Notes: generated from the sequence alone by a model not told the origin. Counted from the first letter of the stretch, positions 43,380 through 52,448 are shown. The stretch is DNA of 64,000 nucleotides from Halomarina salina (GCF_023074835.1 NZ_JALLGW010000003.1:124001-188000); one strand, 5' to 3'. A program made the numbers and translations.

Positions 43380-44612
43380 TCAGGACCGGCGTGGCGCGTC
43401 GGGAGCGAGCGCGTCGTCGTAGACGTGTAGGAACAGCTCCTCGATCTCCTCGACGGTCGGCTTCCGGGGGTTGTTGTCGGGCGACCCGGAGTCGACGGCG
43501 TCCTGGGCCATCTTGCCGACGACGTCCGCGTACTCCTCGCGGGTGGGAATCGTCCCGTGGTCGTCGAGGTAGGAGGTGAGTGTGATGTCCTCACAGAGCC
43601 GGTAGACGCCCTCGACGGCGGCCTCGGCAGCCTCCCGGTCGGGGTCGTCCTCGTCGGCGACGCCCATCGCCCGCGCAATGTCGGCGTACTCCTCCGGGGC
43701 CGCCATCAGCGAGAACTCCATCACGTACGGGAGGAGCAACCCGTTCGCGAGGCCGTGCGGGATGTGGAGCTGCGCCCCCAGTGGTCGGGCCATCCCGTGG
43801 ACCAGCGCGACGGAGGAGTTCGTGAACGCCTGCCCCGCCTGCAACTGGCCGATGAGCGTCTCCGTCCGCGCCTCGACGTTCTCCCCGTCGGCCCACGCCT
43901 TCGGGAGCGCGCGGGACATCCGCCGGATGGCCGAGGTGGCGAACTCGTCCGGGACGCTCCAGGACTCGACGGAGACGTACGCCTCGACCGCGTGCGTGAG
44001 CGCGTCGATACCGGTGAACGCGGTGTGGCTCTGCGGGAGCGAGAGCGTCAGTTCCGGGTCCTCGATGGCGACGGTCGGAACGACGTTCTTCGAGACGATG
44101 AGGAACTTCGTCGACGTCGACTCGTCGCTCACGACGACCGAGCGCGTCGCCTCGCTGCCGGTCCCCGTCGTGGTGTTGACCGCGACGAGCGGCGGCGTCG
44201 GGTTCGGGACGCCCTCGTAGCCCGCGACGTCGACGCCGAAGTCGCGTATCTCGCCGTCGTTGGTCGCGAGGATGCCGACGCCCTTCCCCGTGTCTATCGA
44301 CGACCCGCCACCGAGCGTCACGATAACGTCGCAGTCCTCGTCGCGGTACAGCGCGTGCGCCGACTCGATGTTCTCGACGGTCGGGTCCGGCCTGACCTCG
44401 TCGTAGACGACGGTCTCCACACCGGCCTCGTCGAGGACGGACTCGACGGTCTCGCCGTGGATGGCGTATATCTCTTCAGAGGCGACGAGGAGCACCTTCC
44501 GACCGTACGTCGTCGCGTACTCGCCGAGCGTCTCGACGGCACCGCGACCGAGTTCGATGTTCCCCGGCGATACGACCAGGCGGGACTCGCGAGACGGGTC
44601 CTGGGCAACCAT
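43380..44612 (-). CDS. Iron-containing alcohol dehydrogenase
   Basis: 410-residue group III alcohol dehydrogenase. The NAD motif GGGSSIDTGKG lies near residue 98, with TTTGTGSEAT in the middle. The metal ligands are in GIDALTHAVEAYVS and HGMARPLGAQLHIPHGLANGLLLP, where Asp, His, His and His are found at the expected places. It would oxidise a short alcohol, diol or hydroxyacid to the aldehyde. It is transcribed towards mmsA and 68 bases upstream of its start. TATA-like GCTATATTC is 22-31 bases before the ATG at 44612. A long upstream in-frame extension on this strand is antisense to real genes and is rejected. Confidence 0.92.
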   Translation of the reverse strand: MVAQDPSRESRLVVSPGNIELGRGAVETLGEYATTYGRKVLLVASEEIYAIHGETVESVLDEAGVETVVYDEVRPDPTVENIESAHALYRDEDCDVIVTLGGGSSIDTGKGVGILATNDGEIRDFGVDVAGYEGVPNPTPPLVAVNTTTGTGSEATRSVVVSDESTSTKFLIVSKNVVPTVAIEDPELTLSLPQSHTAFTGIDALTHAVEAYVSVESWSVPDEFATSAIRRMSRALPKAWADGENVEARTETLIGQLQAGQAFTNSSVALVHGMARPLGAQLHIPHGLANGLLLPYVMEFSLMAAPEEYADIARAMGVADEDDPDREAAEAAVEGVYRLCEDITLTSYLDDHGTIPTREEYADVVGKMAQDAVDSGSPDNNPRKPTVEEIEELFLHVYDDALAPDAPRRS

Positions 44613-44734
44613 GGCACGCCTACCGAAGGCGGCCGAATATAGCTTGTGACGAGTCACCCAGTCGGTGACCGAGGAGAAGAGCGAGAGCGCCCCACGTCGC
44701 ACCCGAGCGCCGACCGACAGTGAGAGAGTGTGTG

Positions 44735-45658
44735 TCAGCCCCGCAGTCGTTCTATCGTCCGGTCCACGAGCGCACGGAACCCCTCGACGTCGATGTCGAC
44801 CGCGACCTCGGCGTTCGGCTCCTTCCCCACCTCGTCGCGACGGTCGCAGGCGACGGCGCCGTGGAACGGCCCCTCGCCCACCTCGACGTCGAGGTGCGCA
44901 GGTTCGAACGCGAGCACGTCGTCGAGTACGTGGGCGACGACGGCGGCGTCGTGGACCGCCGGGTCCGAGCCCTCCCCGAACTGCCTGACCTCCTCGGGGT
45001 AGTCGAGCCACGCGCCGAACGCGTCCAGCGGCGGCGGCGAGGAGAGCAGCTCGTCGAGGTCGTCGAGCGGGACGGTCGCTCTGTTCGTCGCGTCGAGGCC
45101 GACCATCCTGGGTCGCGCAGACCGGACGACGCGCTTGGCAGCGACGGCGTCGTTGTGGAAGTTCGCCTCCGCCGTCGCCGTCTTGTTCCCGATACCGGAC
45201 GCCGACCCGCCCATCAGGTAGATGTCGTCGACGAGCGACGGGAGGTCCGGTTCCTTCACGAGCGCCGTCGCGAGGTTGGTCATCGGCCCGACGGCGAGGA
45301 TGGTCAGGTCGTCCCCGAGTTCCCGCGCGCGGTCTATCGTGAAGTCGACGGCGTGCTGGTCGACCGGTTCGGTCGACGGGTCGGGGAGGTCGCCCCGGAT
45401 GCCGTTCGGGCCGTGTATCTCCTCGGCCGTGTCCAGTTCGCCGACGATGGGCTGGCCAGCCCCACGCGCTACGGGCACGTCCGCGGCGTCGAGCAGTTCC
45501 AGGATGGCGAGCGCGTTCCTCGTCGTGTTGTCGACAGTCGTGTTCCCGGCGACCGTCGTGAGTCCGACGACGTCGATGTCCGGTGCGGCGAGCGCCATCG
45601 CCAGCATCACGGCGTCGTCGCACCCCGGGTCGACGTCGAGCAGCACCTTCTGGCTCAT
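44735..45658 (-). CDS. Inosine-uridine preferring nucleoside hydrolase
   Basis: 307-residue nucleoside N-ribohydrolase. Calcium-binding DVDPGCDDAVMLAMAL (the DxDxxxDD signature) starts at residue 8, followed by VVGLTTVAGNTTVDNTTRNAL, LTILAVGPMTNLATAL and EANFHNDAVAA. The catalytic C-terminal Asp is in DPAVHDAAVVAHVL. It hydrolyses nucleosides to base and ribose, feeding salvage or catabolism. Two start codons are close (45664 and 45658); the TATA element GTTTTATACG sits 23-32 bases before 45658, which favours MSQKVLL. It has no partner genes here. Confidence 0.9.
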   Translation of the reverse strand: MSQKVLLDVDPGCDDAVMLAMALAAPDIDVVGLTTVAGNTTVDNTTRNALAILELLDAADVPVARGAGQPIVGELDTAEEIHGPNGIRGDLPDPSTEPVDQHAVDFTIDRARELGDDLTILAVGPMTNLATALVKEPDLPSLVDDIYLMGGSASGIGNKTATAEANFHNDAVAAKRVVRSARPRMVGLDATNRATVPLDDLDELLSSPPPLDAFGAWLDYPEEVRQFGEGSDPAVHDAAVVAHVLDDVLAFEPAHLDVEVGEGPFHGAVACDRRDEVGKEPNAEVAVDIDVEGFRALVDRTIERLRG

Positions 45659-46338
45659 ACCCATCAAGCCGGTCAGACGCGTATAAAACGTCGGATGTCC
45701 GGTCACCTCTGGTCGAACCGCTCGCCGACGACGTCGACGTACCGGGGGACACCTCCTCTCTCGTATTATTAAAAGTAGTTACTCACTCTAATCCAGCAGT
45801 CAAGACCGAGACGCGCTTCGGGCCCACGGTCGCACTGTGTAGCAGATAGGATTTAGGACACTCAATACACGGATACTCCGCACTGCCGACGGCTCGCAGT
45901 CACGATTGACCCTACGCCATTCAGAATTATGCTTTTGAAATCTTGAACCGGTTTATTGTTTTGATTTCGAAATATTGGCATATTCTACCGTCGGTATCGA
46001 ACTAAATCTGGACTATTCGCTACGAATCTGAATCGATATGCGCCATCTCGAAGCGGCAGAGCAGTTTGGGCAATGACTTCTACTGACGTTTTCAGCGCAG
46101 TTCGGTCGTTCGAGGATACCCGACGTCTGGTACCCTACCGTCGTCCGACATGACCGAGTAGCTGTTAAGAGTGTTCCACCGCGAGGTGACACCCCCCACG
46201 AGCAATGGACGACCAGCCGAGCACTCCGACCGACCGCCTCCGCACCAAAATCGACGAGGGGGCGCTCGACGACGCGTCACACCGACGACGCCGACCGCTC
46301 CCCGAAAACACTATCACTCTTTAGGCTGGCCTAAACTC
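45659..46338. other. AT-richer intergenic region with a short open frame and iron-box-like operator
   Basis: Besides the nucleoside hydrolase promoter (TATA near 45681-45690) and the operator at 46320-46335, the 680 bases hold an AT-rich stretch around 45915-46010 and a 39-codon frame at 46205-46324. The frame begins MDDQPSTPTDRLRTKIDEG and ends inside the operator. It is preceded by a TTAAGA about 35-40 bases upstream, but I cannot say it is expressed. I see no tRNA or transposase. Confidence 0.4.
46320..46335 (+). promoter_or_regulatory. DtxR/Idr-like iron box upstream of flavoprotein
   Basis: TTTAGG-CTGG-CCTAAA is a perfect inverted repeat ending three bases before the ATG at 46339. TTAGG/CCTAA arms resemble recognition sites of iron-dependent DtxR/IdeR/SirR-type repressors. 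Its place over the expected transcription start suggests repression by metal. Confidence 0.6.
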
Positions 46339-47274
46339 ATGGACGACCGTTCGGCTCTGGAGGAGGAATCGACAGCCCGTGACTACGACGTCGTCGTCGT
46401 CGGTGGCGGTCCGGCCGGCTGTTCGACGGGCGTGTTCACCGCGCGGTACGGGCTCGACACCGCGATATTCGACCGGGGGAACTCCTCGATTCGGCGGTGT
46501 GCGTATCTGGAGAACTACCTCGGGTTCCCCGCGGGCATCGACATCGACACCCTCTACGAGCTGCTGCACGACCACGCCGAGGAGGCGGGCTGTGACCTCG
46601 TCTCGGACATGGTCGTGTCCGTCGAACGCGACCACGAGGACGACGGCTTCGTCGTCGAGACCCAGGAGGGACGGACCGTCACGTGCCAGCGGGTCGTCCC
46701 GGCCGCGCGCTACGACGCGGATTTTCTCCGCCCGCTCGGCGAGGAGGCGGCGATGTTCGACACTCACGACCACGGCGACGGAGAGCACGAGCATTTCGAC
46801 CGCGACTACCCCGAGGAGGACGGGACGACGCCCATCGACGGCCTGTACGTCGCAGCACCGGCCGGTGACGCCGAGGCGCAGGCCATCATGGCCGCCGGTC
46901 ACGGGGCGGGCGTCGGCCGGAGCATCGTCGCCGACGTGCGCCGCGAGCAGGGGTATCCCGAGGGCCTGGCCGACCACTGGGACTGGCTCCGGAAGGAGGC
47001 CGAACTGACCGGCGAGTGGGCAGACCGGGACCGATGGCGGGAGTACGCCGACGGCCAGCGACCGGAGGGCCACGAGATGAGCGACGAGCGCTGGGAGTCG
47101 CTGCGCGAACAGGAGATCGACCGTCGGTTCGACACCTACGTCGACGAGGGGACGGTCGAGCGTCGCGCCGTGCGCGGACAGCGACGGCTCCTCGACCACC
47201 TCGACGACGACCTGATACTCGACGCCGCCCGCGACATCGAGGCCGCCCGCGAGTCGGCAGCACCCGAGGAGTGA
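46339..47274 (+). CDS. Thioredoxin-reductase-like FAD-dependent oxidoreductase, shortened middle domain
   Basis: 311-residue flavoprotein. The N-terminal FAD motif is VVVVGGGPAGCSTG (about residues 18-31), and the C-terminal FAD motif includes YVAAPAGDAEAQAIMAAGHGAGVGRSI, a variant of the TrxR GDxxxxxxxQxxxAAGxG sequence. Between them there is no second GxGxxA/G NAD(P) motif and no CxxC redox disulfide; only Cys28 and Cys54 occur near the N-terminal FAD domain. The tail (about 215-311) is charged and helical. It may act as a flavin oxidase or reductase with another partner, such as siderophore or metal reduction given the iron-box operator. ATG 46339 is chosen since the FAD motif follows directly. 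Confidence 0.75.
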   Translation: MDDRSALEEESTARDYDVVVVGGGPAGCSTGVFTARYGLDTAIFDRGNSSIRRCAYLENYLGFPAGIDIDTLYELLHDHAEEAGCDLVSDMVVSVERDHEDDGFVVETQEGRTVTCQRVVPAARYDADFLRPLGEEAAMFDTHDHGDGEHEHFDRDYPEEDGTTPIDGLYVAAPAGDAEAQAIMAAGHGAGVGRSIVADVRREQGYPEGLADHWDWLRKEAELTGEWADRDRWREYADGQRPEGHEMSDERWESLREQEIDRRFDTYVDEGTVERRAVRGQRRLLDHLDDDLILDAARDIEAARESAAPEE

Positions 47275-47445
47275 GCACCTCCTCCGTCGTCACCGGAGGG
47301 AGCCGAACGGAGACGTCACGGTTCGCTCGACTGTGTTCCCTCGAACGTGGTTCGTCGCCTCGCTGTACCTCACCTCGTCGGACGAGTTCGAGAACGGTGT
47401 CGCCACGAGTCGACCGATTCGAACCGTATAGCGGGATTCGATGCG

Positions 47446-47452
47446 TTTAAAG
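47446..47452 (+). promoter_or_regulatory. TATA element of first halocyanin gene
   Basis: TTTAAAG 24-30 bases before the ATG at 47476. The second halocyanin gene has TTTATAC at 48166-48172, 27-33 bases before its ATG, so each copy has a separate promoter. Confidence 0.5.
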
Positions 47453-47475
47453 AACCCAGGCGACGAACTGTAGCT

Positions 47476-48147
47476 ATGAACCGCCGAACGTTCCTCCGTA
47501 CTGTCGGAGGGGCGACTGCCGTTGGTGCCTCTGCTCAGTCAGTCAGTGCACAGGAGGGGAACGAGTCCGGTGGTAGTGGTAACGGATCGGGAGGCAGTTC
47601 GGGAGGTAACGGTTCGGGTGGTGGCGGCGGCGGTACCGGCCCCATCGACTACGGAGGCTGGTTCTCGGACGTCCCCTACTGGGGTGGGCCGGGGTCCACC
47701 GAGGAGATGACCGGCCAGTCGGAAGTGACGATCGCCGTCGGGGCCAGCGCCAACAGCGGAAACTCCTACCAGCCCGGCGCGGTCCACGTCGACCCCGGCA
47801 CGACCGTCATCTGGGAGTGGGAAGGGTCGGGCCACAACGTCCTCCCGGAGTCGATTCCCGGCGGCGCGTCCTGGGAGGGGAGCTCGGAACTGTCCAGCTC
47901 CGGCGCCACCTACGAGCACACCTTCGAGACCGCTGGCATCTACGAGTACTACTGCGAACCGCACCTCGGCCTCGGGATGAAGGGCGCCGTCGCCGTCGGC
48001 ACCGTCCCACGGTCGGCCCCCGCCGCTCCCGTCGAACCGGCTGTGTCCGACCAGGCGAAGACGCTAGGCGTGGCGACCATGATCGCGTTGGTCTCGACGC
48101 TCAGTCTGGCGTTCTTCTTCCTCAAGTACGGAGGCGACTATGAGTAA
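47476..48147 (+). CDS. Halocyanin-like blue copper protein (copy 1)
   Basis: 223-residue extracellular cupredoxin carrying electrons at the membrane surface. The Tat signal (NRRTFLRTVGG) ends near SVSAQEG, then a 30-residue Gly/Ser/Asn linker. The type-1 copper ligands are visible as His in GSGHNVLP, Cys and His in YYCEPH, and Met in GMKGAV. A C-terminal hydrophobic helix (TLGVATMIALVSTLSLAFFFLKY) would anchor it in the membrane. A paralogue follows in tandem. Expressed from its own leaderless promoter. Confidence 0.9.
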   Translation: MNRRTFLRTVGGATAVGASAQSVSAQEGNESGGSGNGSGGSSGGNGSGGGGGGTGPIDYGGWFSDVPYWGGPGSTEEMTGQSEVTIAVGASANSGNSYQPGAVHVDPGTTVIWEWEGSGHNVLPESIPGGASWEGSSELSSSGATYEHTFETAGIYEYYCEPHLGLGMKGAVAVGTVPRSAPAAPVEPAVSDQAKTLGVATMIALVSTLSLAFFFLKYGGDYE

Positions 48148-48198
48148 CACCGTGCCATCGTACGGTTTATACGACCACGGTGGGAAGGACTACTATCA

Positions 48199-48954
48199 AT
48201 GAATCGTCGGAGGTTTCTCCAGACCGCTGGCGGGGCAGCCACTGTGGTCGCCACCAGCGGCGCGGTTGCTGCGCAGGAGGGTAACGGCTCCGGTGGCGGC
48301 GGTGGGAACGCGTCGGGAGGAAACGAGTCCGGTGGTGGCGGCGGAAACGCGTCCGGCGGCGGTGGGAACGCATCCGGCGGCGGCGGTGGCGGCGGTAGTG
48401 GCCCCATCGACTACGGAGGCTGGTTCTCGGACGTCCCCTACTGGGGTGGAGACGGCTCTACCCAGGAGATGACCGGCCAGTCGGAAGCGACCGTTACCGT
48501 CGGCCCCAGTGGCGTCAACAGCGGCAACGCGTACGAGCCCGCCGCCATCCACGTCGACCCCGGCACGACCGTCGTGTTCGAGTACGCCAGTTCGGGCCAC
48601 AACGTCCTCCCGGAGTCGATTCCCGACGGCGCGTCCTGGGAGGGGCACTCCGAACTGTCCAGCTCCGGCACCACCTACGAACACACCTTCGAGACCGCTG
48701 GCATCTACGAGTACTACTGCCAGCCACACCGTAGCCTCGGCATGAAGGGCGCAGTCGCCGTCGGCTCCGTCCCCCGGAAGGCCGCCGCAGCAGGCGGCGG
48801 GGAAGCCGAGCCGGCCGACCCCGAACACATGGGCGTGCCGATACAGGCCCACTGGGTCGGCATCGCGACGATTCTGATGATCGTCTCGTCGCTGATGTTC
48901 ACCTTCTTCCTGCTCAAGTACGGCGAGAGCGCGCACACGAAGGGTGGGAACTGA
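48199..48954 (+). CDS. Halocyanin-like blue copper protein (copy 2)
   Basis: 251-residue cupredoxin, closely similar to copy 1 in the PIDYGGWFSDVPYWGG, VDPGTTV and GHNVLPESIP segments. Copper ligands sit in SSGHNVLP, YYCQPH and GMKGAV. The Tat signal is NRRRFLQTAGG. The linker between signal and copper domain is longer, about 40 residues of (G)GNASGG-type repeats, and the C-terminal transmembrane helix is WVGIATILMIVSSLMFTFFLLKYG. Tandem divergence of linker length suggests different reach from the membrane. TATA element TTTATAC is 27-33 bases upstream. Confidence 0.9.
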   Translation: MNRRRFLQTAGGAATVVATSGAVAAQEGNGSGGGGGNASGGNESGGGGGNASGGGGNASGGGGGGGSGPIDYGGWFSDVPYWGGDGSTQEMTGQSEATVTVGPSGVNSGNAYEPAAIHVDPGTTVVFEYASSGHNVLPESIPDGASWEGHSELSSSGTTYEHTFETAGIYEYYCQPHRSLGMKGAVAVGSVPRKAAAAGGGEAEPADPEHMGVPIQAHWVGIATILMIVSSLMFTFFLLKYGESAHTKGGN

Positions 48955-49092
48955 CCGCTCTCGGATGTCCGTTCCAGCGTCGGTCACCAGTCGCCCCTCA
49001 CTCGCGTCGGCGGGTTCGACACCGGTCACCACCGCCAGTCGTGTGTAGTCACCCCCAGAGCCGACTCGTGGGCACCACGGACCGCTGAATCG

Positions 49093-50358
49093 ATGCGTCT
49101 CCGAACCTACGGAGCCGTCGCCCTGGTGGTCGTAGCGTTGAGCGCCGTCGTGTTCATCGGCCTCGGGTCGCCCACGAGCGGAACGTTCACCGAGAACTGG
49201 GTCAGCGACACCGCACGCGAGAACGAACGGAACCACCACGCCGTCGGTGCGAGCGACGGACGGGACCTCGTCGTCGCACCCGTCGCGGAGGCCGGAGGGG
49301 ACGAAGCTGAGTACACCGACACCTCCTGCACGCTGGCCAGGTTGGCGGCGACGAACGGGTCTGTCGCCTGGCGGACGTCGGTACCACCGGACGAGTGTTT
49401 CACACACGCCCTGACCGAACCGGACATCGGTGACCTCGACGGCAACGGGAACGTCTCCGTCGTCGCCGCCACGTTCGGCGGTGACCTCGTCGCGTACGAC
49501 GCCAGGACCGGGGCGAGCGAGTGGAGCGTCCCCCTCGTGGAGACGGCAGGCGAGCGGCGCTCCTACGGATACGGGCGTCCGACCATCGGTGAGCTACTCC
49601 CGGCGGACGGTCGAGAGGTGGTCGTCAGCGACGTGAACGGGAACGTCGTCGCCGTCGAGGCGGACGGGAACGTCGCCTGGCGGTACTCGCTCTCCCAGGC
49701 CGGCATGGACGGCGTCACCGTCAGTAGTCGGCCGCTCGTCGGCGACGTGGACGGGGACGGCGCTGCCGAGGTGGTCGTCTCCTCGAACGACGGCGTCGTC
49801 GTCCTCGACGCAGACGGCGAACTCCTGTGGGAACGGACGCTCCCCGCGTCGTACCTCGCGTCCGGTCAGGCCGACGACGACCCGCAACGCGAGATAGCGG
49901 TGGGGTACCAGACGCAGGTCGCCCTGCTGGACGGGGCGTCCGGAGAGACCGAGTGGAGCCGAGAGGCGGACGAAGCAGTTCGGTTCCGGGAGGTGGCGGA
50001 CGGCGACGGTGACGGCGCTGCCGAACTCTACGTGGGCTATCAGAACGGAACCGTCGGCGCGCTCGACCTGGCCACGGGTCGCCCCGAGTGGACGTCGACG
50101 CTCGCGAGCGACAGCACGGTCTGGGCACCTACACTCGGTGACGGCGACGGGGACGGGACCGACGAGCTGTTCGTCCCGACCCAGTCCGGACTCGTCACCG
50201 CCGTCGACCCGGCCGACGGCAGCGAACTCGCGGCGTACCAGCGGGAGGTCCCCATCTGGACGCATCTGACGCCTGCGGACGTCGACGGCGACGGGAGGAC
50301 GGAGGTGTTCGTCCGGTACGGCGACGGGCGGGTCGTCTCGCTGACGTACGACGGATAG
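49093..50358 (+). CDS. Secreted or anchored beta-propeller protein (PQQ/FG-GAP-like repeats)
   Basis: 421 residues beginning with an N-terminal hydrophobic helix (AVALVVVALSAVVFIGLG, about 9-26), so extracellular and possibly membrane-anchored. The rest consists of about seven blade-like repeats. Calcium-binding loops of the DxDxDG type occur as DLDGNGNVSVV, DVDGDGAAEVVVSS, DGDGDGAAELYVGY, DGDGDGTDELFVP and DVDGDGRTEVFV, interleaved with W-strand ends such as GASEWSVPL and ETEWSREAD. No catalytic residues are recognised. A role in binding a sugar, cofactor or protein is possible. It follows the halocyanins co-directionally after 138 bases. Confidence 0.75.
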   Translation: MRLRTYGAVALVVVALSAVVFIGLGSPTSGTFTENWVSDTARENERNHHAVGASDGRDLVVAPVAEAGGDEAEYTDTSCTLARLAATNGSVAWRTSVPPDECFTHALTEPDIGDLDGNGNVSVVAATFGGDLVAYDARTGASEWSVPLVETAGERRSYGYGRPTIGELLPADGREVVVSDVNGNVVAVEADGNVAWRYSLSQAGMDGVTVSSRPLVGDVDGDGAAEVVVSSNDGVVVLDADGELLWERTLPASYLASGQADDDPQREIAVGYQTQVALLDGASGETEWSREADEAVRFREVADGDGDGAAELYVGYQNGTVGALDLATGRPEWTSTLASDSTVWAPTLGDGDGDGTDELFVPTQSGLVTAVDPADGSELAAYQREVPIWTHLTPADVDGDGRTEVFVRYGDGRVVSLTYDG

Positions 50359-50544
50359 GGTCGAGCGGCGCGTGAGAGCAAACGCGCACTGTAACGGCTC
50401 TCTCGGACGTCCATCCGCGGAGTGTACAGTGGTGAACCCGAATCGCGGTCGTATCCGTTCCGAACGACCGCGGGTGAGCCTGGGTGTGGCGAGAACGAAC
50501 CGAGCACGACCCCCCTGGTCGGTCGGCGAGTGCCGTCTGCCGAT

Positions 50545-51318
50545 TCACTTGATGTCGTCCCACGCGCCGACGTCGCTTCGCCGGAGTTCGCCGGTCGCCT
50601 GCCAGACGCGCGGTCGGAACGTGATGCCGACGAGCACGAGGTAGAACGCGGCGACGAGCGCCGTGGCGACCGTCCCCGGGACAGCTCCCACCGCGGCGCT
50701 CGGGGGCCACGCACTGCCGGCGTCGGGAGTGACGAGGATGCGGACCAGCCACGCCGCGAGCAGTACCGTGAACAGCGGCAGGTACACCCGGCGCAGGCGG
50801 TGGGCGATGGCCTCCTCGTAGGATATCTTCGCGCGCGGCTCGCGGTAGTCACGCGAGAGGCGCGGCCGCCAGTCGGGGTCCTCGATGCCCTGCGAGGGGT
50901 CCAGCGAGTACGCGAACACGTTGCGCTGGAGAATCCGGACGCGAGAGCGCCACATGTCGTACCCACGGTAGCGTCGAGCCTCGATGACGAGGAACACCGT
51001 CACCATCACGACGCCGACGAGGATGACGTAGTGGGGTCGGTTGGCACTCGAGAAGGCGTACGTCAGGATGGCCGCGATGAGCGTCACCGCCCAGTTCGAG
51101 GTCCGGTCGAGGCGCTCGCGCCAGAGCTTCATCCGATGGATCTCGCCGCGGTAGAGGTGCGCCATCGCCGATCCCGGAGCACTCGACTCCTCGAAGAACC
51201 CGCGGCCCATCGTCCGGGCCGCTTCGCTCACCGCGTCGAACGACTCGTCGCAGTCGGGGCCAGCGGTCTCGGGGTCGGACTGTCCGTCGCTCGTCGTGTT
51301 TGCTCGTCGGTCGGTCAT
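50545..51318 (-). CDS. DUF2270 family membrane protein
   Basis: 257-residue membrane protein found in haloarchaea. An acidic N-terminus precedes MAHLYRGEIHRMKLWRERLDRTSNWAVTL, followed by helices around TLIAAILTYAFS, YVILVGVVMVTVFLVIEARRYRGYDMWRSR, LPLFTVLLAAWLVRIL and TVATALVAAFYLVLVG. RRYRGYDMWRSRVR is the family motif. Function unknown. It lies 43 bases beyond the DsrE-like gene in the same direction, so it may belong to the TusA-DsrE transcript. Confidence 0.8.
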   Translation of the reverse strand: MTDRRANTTSDGQSDPETAGPDCDESFDAVSEAARTMGRGFFEESSAPGSAMAHLYRGEIHRMKLWRERLDRTSNWAVTLIAAILTYAFSSANRPHYVILVGVVMVTVFLVIEARRYRGYDMWRSRVRILQRNVFAYSLDPSQGIEDPDWRPRLSRDYREPRAKISYEEAIAHRLRRVYLPLFTVLLAAWLVRILVTPDAGSAWPPSAAVGAVPGTVATALVAAFYLVLVGITFRPRVWQATGELRRSDVGAWDDIK

Positions 51319-51361
51319 GGAGATCGTCTCTGTGAGGTCGTGGTTCGGTGGGCGGTGGCGC

Positions 51362-51970
51362 TCAGACCAGCAGCTGGATGTCGGCGTCGGCCATCCGCTG
51401 GAGCGCGGTGGCCGCGCCGACCCCGGTCGTGACCCCGTCGTAGAACTCGTCCTCGTCGTAGTCCATCAGCTCGATGGTCATCTGGCACGCCTGGAGGTCG
51501 ACCCCCTGGTCGAGCGAGACGTCGACGAGTTCCTCGATGGTCGCGGTGTTGTTGTCGGCGATCTTCCGGTTCATCATTCGCGTCGCCACCGAGTCCATGC
51601 CCGGCAACGCGGCCAGCGCGTTCGGCATCGGCATGCTCGGGTTCCCGACCGCCGAGAGCTTGAGCTCCTTCGACTTCTCCTCGTGGAGGATGTCGAGCCC
51701 CCAGAAGGTGTGGAACACGGTGACGTCCCAGCCGAACGCGGCCGCCGTCGACGCGAGGATGAGCGGTGGGTACGCCATGTCGAGGCTCCCCTTCGTCGCG
51801 ACGATGACCATCGACTGCTGGTCGTCGCCCACCTCCGCTCTGAGGTCGGCCATCTCCTCGCGGAGCGTTTCGACCTCGTCGGCCAGTTCCGCCGGCGTCA
51901 GGTCCTCGGGGTCCTCGTTCGAGTCGACGGGCGTCTCCGTCTCCGAACTGTCGGGTGTGTCCGTGCTCAT
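51362..51970 (-). CDS. DsrE/DsrF/DrsH-like family protein
   Basis: 202-residue sulfur-handling protein of the DsrE superfamily. An acidic tail (1-40) leads into a coiled-coil helix (LADEVETLREEMADLRAEV). The DsrE-type fold follows with SMVIVATKGSLDMAYPPLILASTAAAFGWDVTVFHTFWGLDIL and a cysteine in VDLQACQMTIELM, the probable persulfide-carrying residue. DsrE-like proteins relay sulfur atoms with TusA. Its gene follows tusA by two bases, so the two are co-transcribed. I place it as a partner in sulfane-sulfur transfer rather than in dissimilatory sulfite reduction, since no dsrAB is present. Confidence 0.85.
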   Translation of the reverse strand: MSTDTPDSSETETPVDSNEDPEDLTPAELADEVETLREEMADLRAEVGDDQQSMVIVATKGSLDMAYPPLILASTAAAFGWDVTVFHTFWGLDILHEEKSKELKLSAVGNPSMPMPNALAALPGMDSVATRMMNRKIADNNTATIEELVDVSLDQGVDLQACQMTIELMDYDEDEFYDGVTTGVGAATALQRMADADIQLLV

Positions 51971-51972
51971 CG

Positions 51973-52218
51973 TCACTCGGTCTTGCGCACGTAGTGTTCG
52001 AACACGTCGCCGTCCTCTCCCTGGTCGAGGAGTTCGACGCCGTTCGTCGTCTCGGCCCACCCCGCGATGTCGCTCACACTGCCGGAGTCGGTGGCGAGCA
52101 CCTGCAGTACGTCGCCCTGGCTGAGACCGTCGATTGCGCCTTTCGTCTTCACGACCGGCATCGGGCACGATTCGCCTTTCACGTCGAGCGTCTCTGTGAC
52201 TGTGTATTCCGAACTCAT
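51973..52218 (-). CDS. Sulfurtransferase TusA family protein
   Basis: 81-residue sulfur carrier. The catalytic cysteine is C18 in GESCPMPVVKTK, with the family's DxxGxxCPxP pattern. The remaining fold VLQVLATDSGSVSDIAGWAE is typical of the two-layer TusA/SirA structure. It accepts persulfide sulfur and passes it to partners, here probably the adjacent DsrE-like protein. ATG 52218 is used since the CPMP motif sits at the expected distance. It diverges from the rhodanese-MBL gene, sharing a 230-base region that also holds the promoter of that gene. Confidence 0.9.
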   Translation of the reverse strand: MSSEYTVTETLDVKGESCPMPVVKTKGAIDGLSQGDVLQVLATDSGSVSDIAGWAETTNGVELLDQGEDGDVFEHYVRKTE

Positions 52219-52448
52219 TGTGGCTCGGCCCATTCCGTATTGGGCTTGTCAGACAATACTGCCCCACCGTTGAAAAGTGTGTTGATTATTGGGCACTGCT
52301 CACTTTTCTCCACCTCGTAGCTCTGCTCCAGAGGCGTTCTGGATGTATTTCGCCGAATTTCCGTCTCTCCCCGGACCCACGAAATTGCACAAACCTTACA
52401 ATAGCATAGAAACCCTTTTGCGTCGCCGGTCAGTACGAACGGATACAG

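Noticed and set aside
43380-45752. A 790-codon minus-strand frame joining iron alcohol dehydrogenase to a long upstream part
   Set aside because: The upstream part is an Arg-rich shadow of the nucleoside hydrolase gene; a TATA element and the family N-terminus place the start at 44612.
51362-51970. DsrE-like gene as evidence for dissimilatory sulfate reduction
   Set aside because: No dsrAB, dsrC or qmo genes accompany it; the neighbours indicate sulfane-sulfur handling.
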